Below, in pieces: positions 35,701-41,082 of a stretch of 46,510 nucleotides of DNA. The position numbers and the translations under genes were made by a program. Within the stretch, counting starts at the first letter, position 1; every line of letters begins with the position of its first letter. The DNA lies in NCBI GenBank assembly GCA_003248655.1, contig QFPM01000020.1:1-46510 (forward strand), read 5' to 3'. The notes beneath the pieces were generated by a model. The model did not search any database, had not been told where the DNA came from, and saw only the letters and a list, made by a program, of their open reading frames with translations. This DNA comes from Microbacterium sp. (GTDB lineage: Bacteria; Actinomycetota; Actinomycetes; Actinomycetales; Microbacteriaceae).

Positions 35701-36012
35701 GAGGATGAGCGGCGCCGGCACCGGATCGACGACGCCGGCGTTGAGGCAGAAGCCACGCTGTCCCGAGCAGGCCACCGTGATCGTGTACGAGAACTGCGCG
35801 CCCGGCGCGAAGGTGCGAGTGCCCTCCGAGGCATCCCCGATGTACTTCTCGATGTCGACGCGAGAGAAGCCGTCGTCGTCCGACGCGGCGACGGCGACGG
35901 CGGGCAGGAGGGCAACAGCGAGAACGCCGGCGACGATTCCCGCGAGCCAGCGCGGCGCTCGGATCGTCGGGCGGGGCCTGGGGGTATGGCGCGCGCTCCT
36001 CACCTCACCCAC
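26782..36012 (-). CDS. Giant cell-surface protein with DUF5979 repeats
   Basis: The 3076-residue protein starts at GTG 36012 (GTG 36003 is possible) and has a signal peptide (WLAGIVAGVLAVALLPAVAV). Residues about 45-1880 hold beta-rich DUF11-like modules; at least four share a pattern around DFWNHFDVTAIGPI and may be related repeats. From about 1880 come ten DUF5979 domains, each with one Lys in the first strand, two Cys, one Glu in VTETD and one Asn in TNTF. The tail is LSATGG, a hydrophobic helix and RRRRRG, that is, a cell-wall sorting signal with an unusual motif. The protein is probably exported, anchored by a sortase and used for adhesion or surface shielding. It is alone on its strand between purA/Pr6Pr and argG. 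Confidence 0.88.
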   Translation of the reverse strand: MGEVRSARHTPRPRPTIRAPRWLAGIVAGVLAVALLPAVAVAASDDDGFSRVDIEKYIGDASEGTRTFAPGAQFSYTITVACSGQRGFCLNAGVVDPVPAPLILQSVSAGTPGISRNDSDIAAGLVDIAFTQVEDGTGAVGLSEGGSVNINVNVQIPADITWQQAQDLGDLVNTATITADGTDRELSASDGSTIRIVVPEQLSVDATKSADDNMGGTGRPIPAVPGKPVDFTIGAGNTSNRPVDSLTLVDPATGSANMQYLQTQTLGPIAPPAGADQVAVGYVDTDGVTQTVGTFPAPAASIPLAGIDTSTVAQWVFTFTASSPGVQLPPANGPGDYASIGLGTVTTDAVDTLPESTPTTVTNVVEATVAVDGRTATDTASGAVVIENVPPSVGVTKSFDRNRLLPNESTTVRLRADNGGKDVVELTIADPAPGEPDFAAQGLVFGGFASGIEWPEAATSVIVSYTLADGTIEEVTSTDFDSLPAATDPDEVVGFTISFAGDIVAGAYASTPFAVTGIPVAGDAPVASTNTTLATVTDADSAVRDDTARAVVTRVPLRVYTTVTKNITRDDLYSRPGASTSVSLTGRVNDETDPAGASSIGAEYLIVQDPADPSSTSDFWNHFDVTAIGPIDVPGNAILTIEYYDADADEWTSFATSAAGTTYTAAFPANLRDDAAGIRFVFEPAEAGELLQPGFNVSTPFRATLRETLRDDPGSPAAGNDVTGPIGNVASSIVENPDTGQGAVTGIDDDAVILLPTGPGGPDMVEKSWTHPPADNVGALSAEDTTATISWGTFGLPVERMVITDPTDADTISLDQSVYDAFDLTAIGRISSANDPAIRFDAVYVERLTGAGVWTGLGDGFTAANPSRGGYPGYTLTAAERDDTVGIRFVYTERADRASVITNPTLDPPVGSGVAPTDGLDRDIPLTFTLRDYRRSAPANPVLGDSHVYTYNSGLPGVVLNTVHSRGTAPGGEVYDSFDSDDMLIVDRPLVVSLTKRLVDYDENDPSASVDVDVVGIPQAGTPPEDYPLVTALLTATNQSNTRVSTLTVTDPEPATTGDFLNEFDVHRIADVTVPEGADADLTIVRLSPAIGGVTDFTIAEALALTPAELADVVSVRVLHTGTPNADGGFDTMIEPGASTSLRIEYQLRELPRSGAPRAAGDPHDNNAIATVARPDLDAANQPADLIENARASDSVTLAEGTYGVTADKSISPPSRDETQSPDGYFVTLEGRPTGTVRSVGLTLTDDDPRFWNVFEFSRFSAIVLSRPIDRVRFSVLTGVEYALDGTGALVQTCDGDADLTDCWQVGGWMSPSLGVIVPAGVLDGELSALGVAPADVQGIRYDYGRTDGAQWERPSNPIARGAFFADRRENLVFDGTDDGESTPVPSTQPGLDPAPGETLAGHFTDSVVADADGAWDETPGNPWTATASDSAETVLTHLTGGISVSKTHGREAAASARDAFVPGAEIPYSIAVRNTGEWPITGLTLVDQVEVDGQGPLLAEPFRDIDDTTPIYSAVLNGAPLAGFSASMDAGGRISFTLPPGFVLQPNAALVITARLVFRQQPAPVTPGTIVDNAVTATSDRVFDTCDYTVQGLAQPQTQDAPSCASNTTATPLAQAPVSTSKSVKGVGAGDPDAAPGDANYNDLGTIGIGLPAGSTYCATANAGDGYFRTPCVPITRPGGTSQWRIEFSNNGNIPMTKVVSIDVLPAVGDTGVILSGGRQSRFQPVFTGGLAADLGADRSLTIYYSTVVPNRACNEAEIQSLTGGTTNTACAADLAQRPAMWQVYSESLPDATKAQIRALKFEADFAASPLQPNEKAEVTFQTRTPWYADRPGTAASDGGIDPVAWNSFATGAQGRNGAANVQSAVLEPRKVGVALAAGELRLSKAVSGADPAWGITFPTSYAFDVVCTSGGQNVPLVGTNGASLSRVRLAANGTVLGYNNGTGTWGRVNVPLYAECRIAEAVSDPSSQGTVVTYDPVGPDATTSGTVEALRLSYAANIANPAPVGAPGDVAISALNTYLPGGFSVSKAVENGGAVDQDGTPISYAQRDFGFRAVCTFLDQTALDQTFTVRQGESRVFADLPAGAQCAVTETSTQSAASTSVVVTEDSVAGSAQAGTQASFELLPYPDGSTDARTSAAFTNRYTAGAVRVTKAISGASQWATGNFVLSMTCTLAGVTPSPVWTGTKTMTSPGDLVWTVQNLPTGASCRVTETDRGGANSTNAPITIVVGASNTTPATGTVTNTFTTGSLRVTKALSGAPANGLAPATTDAYAVELSCTRVVNGATVAVAIPGGASRTITGAGTALYSGLPTGAQCTIAETDAGHATSHSFSPAGPYTIGSGATPLAVTLTNVFANGQLQVVKSVDAPEEFPVPDTFTATVSCTWFGAAVPLPSGGVVTVAEGAPATVTGIPLGSVCSVAEADAGQVDTTYDPTSVTVASTTQTVTLGIQNTYEWAALRIGKTVISNAGEVPTGFGFRTVCTFQGETVLDSSITLDSGQFRTYENLPARARCTVVETDDRAADDTTVSAHVDGAAGATAPQIDQEARAVVFPELAPGSAADAANTASYTNLYGTSALVVTKQFAGAGAAQFGEDKTFTVDVVCTYAGETLVDTQLALAAADGWTATITDVVAGAECTVAEPDLQGADAVVITPNDGTQTTTGRVTIPAEGDAVTVEVTNWYLTGSLEVTKTFAGDGADKFGTAAYEFTLACVRDGLDVDIPDGTVRTVDRDAPLARYENLPTGAECTLTETSTGGATSTAILDAGGNPVSDDATAGYTFTVVTDPTILSVDDQAQPALSVENTFDLAEVSATKTVQSEAVDADGEPIVFGPFEVELVCLWNGGAVTAAEDMAREISDGETVTWTELPQGAECTVTETDPADASSTSTVTSVGDEAGDPVDGTIAEIGPLPGLPTGETTTVAFTNVFAAASLTIGKVLAGTAAGYVTQTFPVDVVCTLVDTSHPAPGLVVRDASYEIGGPQALTATIDRMPVGATCVVTETDTGGATSTTATVAGETTTGAAVTVVIGAAASVVFTNTFDAGLSATGGVFGWLLPVLAVALLAAGAVLLLVRRRRRG
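26901..30372 (-). repeat. Ten tandem DUF5979 protein repeats
   Basis: Domain starts (minus strand, approximate): 30372, 29949, 29580, 29280, 28950, 28655, 28299, 27972, 27601 and 27237, ending near 26901. Units are 100-140 residues and differ a good deal at DNA level, so they are old duplications. Each starts with a (V/I)xK segment and ends with TN(T/V/L/W)(F/Y) or a close variant. Confidence 0.8.
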
Positions 36013-36072
36013 CTAACCACAGCGTCCCCGCCGCCGTAAGGAGCGACGCCGTGAGTATCTTCCCGCGCTCAC

Positions 36073-36078
36073 TAGACT
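36073..36078 (+). promoter_or_regulatory. -10 box TAGACT of argG (leaderless)
   Basis: TAGACT lies 8 nt before ATG 36087, so the message starts at or very near the start codon. No arginine-repressor palindrome is clear. Confidence 0.5.
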
Positions 36079-36086
36079 TGAGTCCC

Positions 36087-37529
36087 ATGTCGAAGGTCCT
36101 CCAGTCCCTGCCCGTCGGCGAGCGCGTCGGCATCGCCTTCTCGGGGGGTCTCGACACCTCGGTCGCCGTCGCGTGGATGCGCGACAAGGGCGCGGTGCCG
36201 TTCACCTACACCGGCGACCTCGGCCAGTACGACGAGGACGACATCGCATCGATCCCCGGTCGCGCCCTGCAGTACGGCGCCGAGGGCTCGCGGCTCATCG
36301 ACTGCAAGCCGCTCATGGTCGAAGAAGGGCTCTCCGCTCTTTCGTGCGGCGCGTTCCACATCCGCTCGGCGGGGCGGACGTACTTCAACACGACGCCGAT
36401 CGGCCGTGCCGTCACGGGCACGCTCCTCGTCCGCGCGATGAAGGAGGACGGCGTCGACATCTGGGGCGACGGGTCGACCTACAAGGGCAACGACATCGAG
36501 CGCTTCTACCGCTACGGCCTGCTCGCGAACCCCGCACTGCGCATCTACAAGCCCTGGCTGGATGCCGACTTCGTCACCGAGCTGGGCGGCCGCACCGAGA
36601 TGAGCCAGTGGCTCGTCGCGCACGGGTTCCCCTACCGCGACTCGGTCGAGAAGGCCTACTCGACGGATGCCAACATCTGGGGCGCGACGCACGAGGCGAA
36701 GACCCTCGAGCACCTCGACGTGTCGCTCGAGACCGTCGAGCCGATCATGGGCGTGCGCTTCTGGGACCCCGCCGTCGAGATCGAGACCGAGGACGTCACG
36801 ATCGCGTTCCAGGAGGGTCGACCGGTCGCGATCAACGGCACCTCGTTCGACGACGCCGTCGCGCTCGTCCACGAGGCGAACCGCATCGGCGGGCGCCACG
36901 GCCTCGGCATGAGCGACCAGATCGAGAACCGGATCATCGAGGCCAAGAGCCGCGGCATCTACGAGGCGCCGGGCATGGCACTCCTGTTCCTCGCGTACGA
37001 GCGACTCGTCAACGCGATCCTGAACGAAGACACCCTTGCGACCTATCACGAGCAGGGTCGGCGCCTCGGGCGGCTCATGTACGAGGGGCGCTGGCTCGAG
37101 CCGCAGTCGCTCATGCTGCGCGAGTCGATCCAGAAGTGGGTCGGGTCGACTATCACCGGCACCGTCACCGTGCGCCTGCGCCGCGGCGAGGACTATACGA
37201 TCCTCGACACGGTCGCCGCCCGCTCGTCCTACGCGCCCGAGAAGCTCTCAATGGAGCGCGTCGGGGATGCCGCGTTCGGTCCCGTCGACCGGATCGGCCA
37301 GCTCACGATGCGAAACCTCGACATCGCCGACTCGCGCTCGCGGCTCGAACAGTACGCGGAGCTGGGCCTCATCGGAGGTGCGACGGCAGCGCTCGTGGGT
37401 GAGCTGACCCCCGGCGTCGCAGCCGGGATCACCGAACACGCGGCCCCGTTCGACGCCGACCGCGAGCAACTCGCCGAGGCCGTCGACGAGGCATCCGAGT
37501 CGGCATCCTTCGACTTCGGCGCCGACTGA
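36087..37529 (+). CDS. argG: Argininosuccinate synthase, long type
   Basis: ATG 36087 is preferred to 36051 because the -10 box lies between them. The 480-residue protein is the longer ArgG class known from E. coli: ATP loop IAFSGGLDTSVAVAWMRDKG, YTGDLGQYDEDD, FNTTPIGRAVTGTLLVRAMK and GDGSTYKGNDIERFYRYG. It joins citrulline and aspartate using ATP in arginine synthesis. No other arg gene is near, so it is a lone gene. An acidic C-terminus (EQLAEAVDEASESASFDFGA) is of low conservation. Confidence 0.97.
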   Translation: MSKVLQSLPVGERVGIAFSGGLDTSVAVAWMRDKGAVPFTYTGDLGQYDEDDIASIPGRALQYGAEGSRLIDCKPLMVEEGLSALSCGAFHIRSAGRTYFNTTPIGRAVTGTLLVRAMKEDGVDIWGDGSTYKGNDIERFYRYGLLANPALRIYKPWLDADFVTELGGRTEMSQWLVAHGFPYRDSVEKAYSTDANIWGATHEAKTLEHLDVSLETVEPIMGVRFWDPAVEIETEDVTIAFQEGRPVAINGTSFDDAVALVHEANRIGGRHGLGMSDQIENRIIEAKSRGIYEAPGMALLFLAYERLVNAILNEDTLATYHEQGRRLGRLMYEGRWLEPQSLMLRESIQKWVGSTITGTVTVRLRRGEDYTILDTVAARSSYAPEKLSMERVGDAAFGPVDRIGQLTMRNLDIADSRSRLEQYAELGLIGGATAALVGELTPGVAAGITEHAAPFDADREQLAEAVDEASESASFDFGAD

Positions 37530-37583
37530 CCGGCAGGCAGGCTCGTCAGAAATTCGCCCACGGCGTTCGACCCAGCGTAATGG

Positions 37584-37589
37584 TAGCCT
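37584..37589 (+). promoter_or_regulatory. -10 box TAGCCT of vapB (leaderless)
   Basis: TAGCCT is followed by 6 nt and ATG 37596. It lies in a short gap after argG where autorepression by the VapBC complex would be expected. Confidence 0.45.
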
Positions 37590-37595
37590 GATGGC

Positions 37596-37829
37596 ATGAG
37601 GACAACCATGGATAAGGCCGGCCGCATCGTGATCCCGTCGGCGATCCGCGAGCAACTCGGGCTGGTTCCTGGACCTGTGGATCTCTTCGTGGACGGCACC
37701 GGAGTTCGTATCGAGGTCGATGCCCATGACGAGCTCATCGAACGGAACGGCCGACTTGTCGTTCCCGGGTCCGGAATCCCGATCGATGCAGACGACGTCC
37801 GAGAACTGCGCCTTGCTGCCCAGCGCTGA
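37596..37829 (+). CDS. vapB: AbrB/MazE-fold antitoxin (VapB-like)
   Basis: The 77-residue protein has a swapped-hairpin AbrB DNA-binding domain at residues 1-45 (MRTTMDKAGRIVIPSAIREQ, LGLVPG, VDLFVDGTGVRIE), and a C-terminal part that should wrap the toxin. The gene overlaps the downstream PIN toxin gene by 44 bp. VapB proteins bind the toxin and repress the operon. Confidence 0.85.
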   Translation: MRTTMDKAGRIVIPSAIREQLGLVPGPVDLFVDGTGVRIEVDAHDELIERNGRLVVPGSGIPIDADDVRELRLAAQR

Positions 37830-38229
37830 CCCCTTGCTCGACACGAGTGCGGCTATTGCGCTCGTGTCAGAGGACCACGCTCGGCACATCGATCTGCAGC
37901 GCGTCTGCAGAGGATTGACGCTCGGGCTTGCCGGTCACGCACTCGTCGAGACCTACTCAGTCCTGACGCGGATGCCCGGCGGGGCCCGCATGACCGCGCG
38001 CGCGGCGGCTCGACTTATCGAACACGAGTTCCCCACGTCGATTGCTCTGACGGACGACCTCGCTCGTTCGGCACCCGCGATCCTCGCGGCAGCAGGCGTC
38101 GCCGGTGGTGCTGTGCACGACGGCATCGTCGGCCTTGCGGCAAGATCCGCGTCACGCACGCTGTTCTCCTGCGACCGCCGCGCAGCGAGCACGTACGCGG
38201 CACTCGGCGTGGACTTTCGTCTTGTCTGA
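37786..38229 (+). CDS. vapC: PIN-domain toxin (VapC-like)
   Basis: ATG 37786 is chosen as the closest good start before the PIN fold; a longer frame begins at 37720, and TTG codons nearer the fold exist. The 147-residue protein has the four acidic residues of PIN RNases: Asp19 in LLDTSAAIAL, Glu55 in HALVETYSVLTRMP, Asp112 in GGAVHDGIVG and Asp130 in LFSCDRRA. VapC toxins cut specific RNAs, often tRNA or 23S rRNA. The start lies inside vapB, so the pair is coupled. It ends 11 bp before the TetR palindrome. Confidence 0.85.
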   Translation: MQTTSENCALLPSADPLLDTSAAIALVSEDHARHIDLQRVCRGLTLGLAGHALVETYSVLTRMPGGARMTARAAARLIEHEFPTSIALTDDLARSAPAILAAAGVAGGAVHDGIVGLAARSASRTLFSCDRRAASTYAALGVDFRLV

Positions 38230-38239
38230 CACGTCCGCG

Positions 38240-38267
38240 CTAACTTGCACAACGTTGTGCAAGTTAG
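38240..38267. promoter_or_regulatory. 28-bp perfect palindrome, TetR operator candidate
   Basis: CTAACTTGCACAAC (38240-38253) is followed directly by its exact complement (38254-38267). It ends 3 bp before the -10 box TATCAT of the YhgE/Pip operon, so it covers the -35 region. The operon encodes a TetR regulator as its last gene. Confidence 0.8.
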
Positions 38268-38270
38268 GTG

Positions 38271-38276
38271 TATCAT
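38271..38276 (+). promoter_or_regulatory. -10 box TATCAT of the YhgE/Pip operon (leaderless)
   Basis: TATCAT is followed by 7 nt and GTG 38284. The start upstream at 38245 would lie inside the operator and before the transcript start. Confidence 0.5.
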
Positions 38277-38283
38277 CGAGCAG

Positions 38284-41082
38284 GTGCGAAAGAGCCTGTC
38301 CGTCTTCCAGCGTGATGTCACGCGGATCGTCCGTCAACCCAAGACGTGGATCATCGTGCTCGGCGTGCTCCTCACCCCGGCCCTCTACGCGTGGTTCAAC
38401 ATCACGGCCTTCTGGGACCCGTACGGCAACACGCAGAACATCGAGGTCGCCGTCGTCAATCTCGACCGCGGCGCCACCTCCGACGAGACGGGACGGATCG
38501 ATGTCGGCGCACAGGTCGTCGACCAGCTGAAGGACGACGACCAGCTCGGCTGGACGTTCTTCGACGACGAGGATGCCGCGCTGCGCGCGGTCCGCAGCGG
38601 TGACGTGTACGCAGCGATCATCATTCCCGCAGACTTCAGCTCCGACCTCATCAGCATCACCTCGGGAGATTTCACCCAGCCCGCCCTGCGCTACTACGTC
38701 AACGAGAAGGCGAGCGCGATCGCCCCGAAAATCACGGACGTCGGAGCCTCCGAGCTCGACCGGCAGATCAGTAGCGCGTTCATCGAACAGGTCGCCGAGG
38801 CGGCGACGACGGCGCTCAAGGATGCCGGCGACCAGACCCAGCTGAAGCTGCTGAACGCGAAGAGCGACACCCTGTCGGCGGTCGATCAGGCATCCGCCAC
38901 CCTCGACGAGGCGCGACAGAACGTCTCGGCCCTCCAGAGCGGGCTCGAACAGTCGCGCGGCGCGCTGGGCGGCACGACGCAGACGCTTCGCGATACGTCA
39001 GCGACTCTCGATGACGTCCAGACCGCGATCGCGCAGGCGCAGCAGCTCATCGGGCAGGCGCAGCAGGACATCGTCACGTTCACGGATGCCGCGACGACCG
39101 CTTACGTCCAGGGTGCGACGCTGCTGGCCGACGCCTCGGCCGAGGCGAACGTCTCGGTCTCGCGCGTGACGCAGGCGCTCGGGCGGGCTTCGACGCGGAT
39201 CGACGGAGCGATCGAGGATGTCCGCGACGTCGTCGACGCAAACGCGCAGGCGATCGAGCAGCTGCAGGCGATCGTGGATGCCGGCGGCCTCGACCCCGCC
39301 ACCGAGCAGCGTCTGAACGACGTCATCGCGGCGCTCGAGCAGCAGAACGCGACGGACCAGCAGCTTCTCGACGATCTCCAGGCGCTCAACACCAACACGG
39401 CCGCGACCGTCGAGGCGGTGCAGGATGCCGCCGACGCGCTCGACGCCGCGGTGCAGAACGCCCAGGCATCCGCTACCGATCTGCGCACCGCGCTGACCCA
39501 GACGATCCCGCAGCTCACGAGCGCGATGGCAGCGCTGTCCTCGAGCGCCGGCGCGTTCTCGACGGCGGTAGACGCGCAGCAGACGCAGCTGGCTCAGGCC
39601 TCACAGCTCATCGACGCGCTCGACACCCAGCTGGGGGCGACGATGGACGCCCTCGCGAGTCTCGACGGCACCCTCGCCGGCATCCAGACGGGCGTGGCCG
39701 ATGTCCGCACCGACGTGCTCGCCCTCGGCTCGGCCGCCGCGTGGGGCCAGCTGGGTACGATCACCGGGCTCGACCCGCAGCAGATCGCGAGCTTCATCGC
39801 GAGCCCCGTCGATGTCGCCGAGAACGTCGTGTTCCCCGTCGAGTTCTACGGATCGGCGATGGCGGCGCTGTTCACCAACCTGTCGCTGTGGATCGGCGCC
39901 TTCGTGCTCATGGTGATCTTCAAGGTCGAGGTCGACACCGAGGGTGTCGAGCCGATCACCGTGGGCCAGGCCTACGGAGGACGCTTCCTGCTGCTCGGAA
40001 CCCTCGCCGTCGGTCAGGCGCTGATCGTCTGCATCGGCAACCTCCTGATCGGCGTGCAGACGGTCAACGCGCTCGCGTTCGTGGGCACCGGCGTGCTGAT
40101 CTCGCTCGCGTACGTGAGCATCGTCTACGCGTTGTGCGTGTCGTTCGGGCACGTGGGGCGCGGGCTCTGCGTGCTGCTGGTGATCATGCAGATCCCGGGG
40201 GCGTCGGGGCTGTATCCGATCGAACTCATGCCGTCGTTCTTCCGCAGCATCTACCCTTTCCTGCCGTTCACCTACGGCATCGACGCCATGCGCGAGACGA
40301 TCGCGGGCTTCTACGGCGGCGCCTGGTGGCGCGCGATGGGCGCGCTCTCGATCTTCGTCGCGCTCGCGTGGGGCCTTGGCCTCGTGCTGCGCCGGCGCCT
40401 CGCGAACCTCAATCTCGTGTTCAACCGCGAGATCCTGGCGACCCCCCTGCTGATCGGTGAGGACGTCCAGGTCACGGGCGGGGGATACCGGCTCACCGAC
40501 ATCATCCACGTGCTGAACGACCGCGGCCACTACCGTGACCGACTCACGCGCCGCGCCGCCGCCTTCACGCACCGGTATCCGACTCTCCTGCGCGTATCGC
40601 TTCTCACCGGACTCGCGGGCATCACGATCATCGGCCTCATCGCCTGGCTCATCCACGAGCAGAGCGCGACGCTGCTGTTCGTGTGGCTGCTGTGGTGCCT
40701 CATCGTCATCGCCTTCCTCGTGTCGATCGAGTACATCCAGCAGAGCTTCGCGCTCGCCTCCGAGGTCGCCGCGCTCGACGACGACCACCTGCGCCAGGCC
40801 ATGCTCGCGGCGGGGCCGTGGCGCTCGCGCTATCGGAACGCGGCGACGGATGCCGGGGAGGCAGCGGAAGCGGCGGACGACGAACACCCGGCGGACGAGC
40901 CCGCTGCTGCGGCTCCTGCGGAGCCCGAAGCCGACGCGCCGGAGGACGACGCGCAGAGTCTGTTCGCGGAAGTTCTCGCCCCGGAACCCCAGGAGCCCTC
41001 GCCCGACGATCCCTCACCCGACGACGCGGCCGAGCGGCCCGAAGACCAGACCGACCAGCCGGAAGAGGGTGAGCGCGCGTGA
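38284..41082 (+). CDS. YhgE/Pip-family membrane protein, long form
   Basis: GTG 38284 is used because it follows the -10 box by 7 nt. The 932-residue protein has the YhgE/Pip plan: an N-terminal helix (TWIIVLGVLLTPALYAWFNI), a large outer domain with long Ala/Gln-rich coiled coils (about residues 190-470), then a five-helix ABC-2-like membrane domain from LSLWIGAFVLMVIF. Unusually it adds two more helices (about 780-835) and an acidic, proline-rich tail of about 75 residues. Relatives include the phage receptor Pip and EsaA of type VII secretion. It overlaps the next gene by 4 bp (GTGA). Confidence 0.88.
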   Translation: MRKSLSVFQRDVTRIVRQPKTWIIVLGVLLTPALYAWFNITAFWDPYGNTQNIEVAVVNLDRGATSDETGRIDVGAQVVDQLKDDDQLGWTFFDDEDAALRAVRSGDVYAAIIIPADFSSDLISITSGDFTQPALRYYVNEKASAIAPKITDVGASELDRQISSAFIEQVAEAATTALKDAGDQTQLKLLNAKSDTLSAVDQASATLDEARQNVSALQSGLEQSRGALGGTTQTLRDTSATLDDVQTAIAQAQQLIGQAQQDIVTFTDAATTAYVQGATLLADASAEANVSVSRVTQALGRASTRIDGAIEDVRDVVDANAQAIEQLQAIVDAGGLDPATEQRLNDVIAALEQQNATDQQLLDDLQALNTNTAATVEAVQDAADALDAAVQNAQASATDLRTALTQTIPQLTSAMAALSSSAGAFSTAVDAQQTQLAQASQLIDALDTQLGATMDALASLDGTLAGIQTGVADVRTDVLALGSAAAWGQLGTITGLDPQQIASFIASPVDVAENVVFPVEFYGSAMAALFTNLSLWIGAFVLMVIFKVEVDTEGVEPITVGQAYGGRFLLLGTLAVGQALIVCIGNLLIGVQTVNALAFVGTGVLISLAYVSIVYALCVSFGHVGRGLCVLLVIMQIPGASGLYPIELMPSFFRSIYPFLPFTYGIDAMRETIAGFYGGAWWRAMGALSIFVALAWGLGLVLRRRLANLNLVFNREILATPLLIGEDVQVTGGGYRLTDIIHVLNDRGHYRDRLTRRAAAFTHRYPTLLRVSLLTGLAGITIIGLIAWLIHEQSATLLFVWLLWCLIVIAFLVSIEYIQQSFALASEVAALDDDHLRQAMLAAGPWRSRYRNAATDAGEAAEAADDEHPADEPAAAAPAEPEADAPEDDAQSLFAEVLAPEPQEPSPDDPSPDDAAERPEDQTDQPEEGERA

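Noticed and set aside
27127..36039. Very long plus-strand frames opposite the surface-protein gene (27127-30849, 31666-33870, 34147-36039)
   Set aside because: They are shadows of the GC-rich minus-strand gene: Arg/Asp/Val-rich, without domains, signals or promoters.
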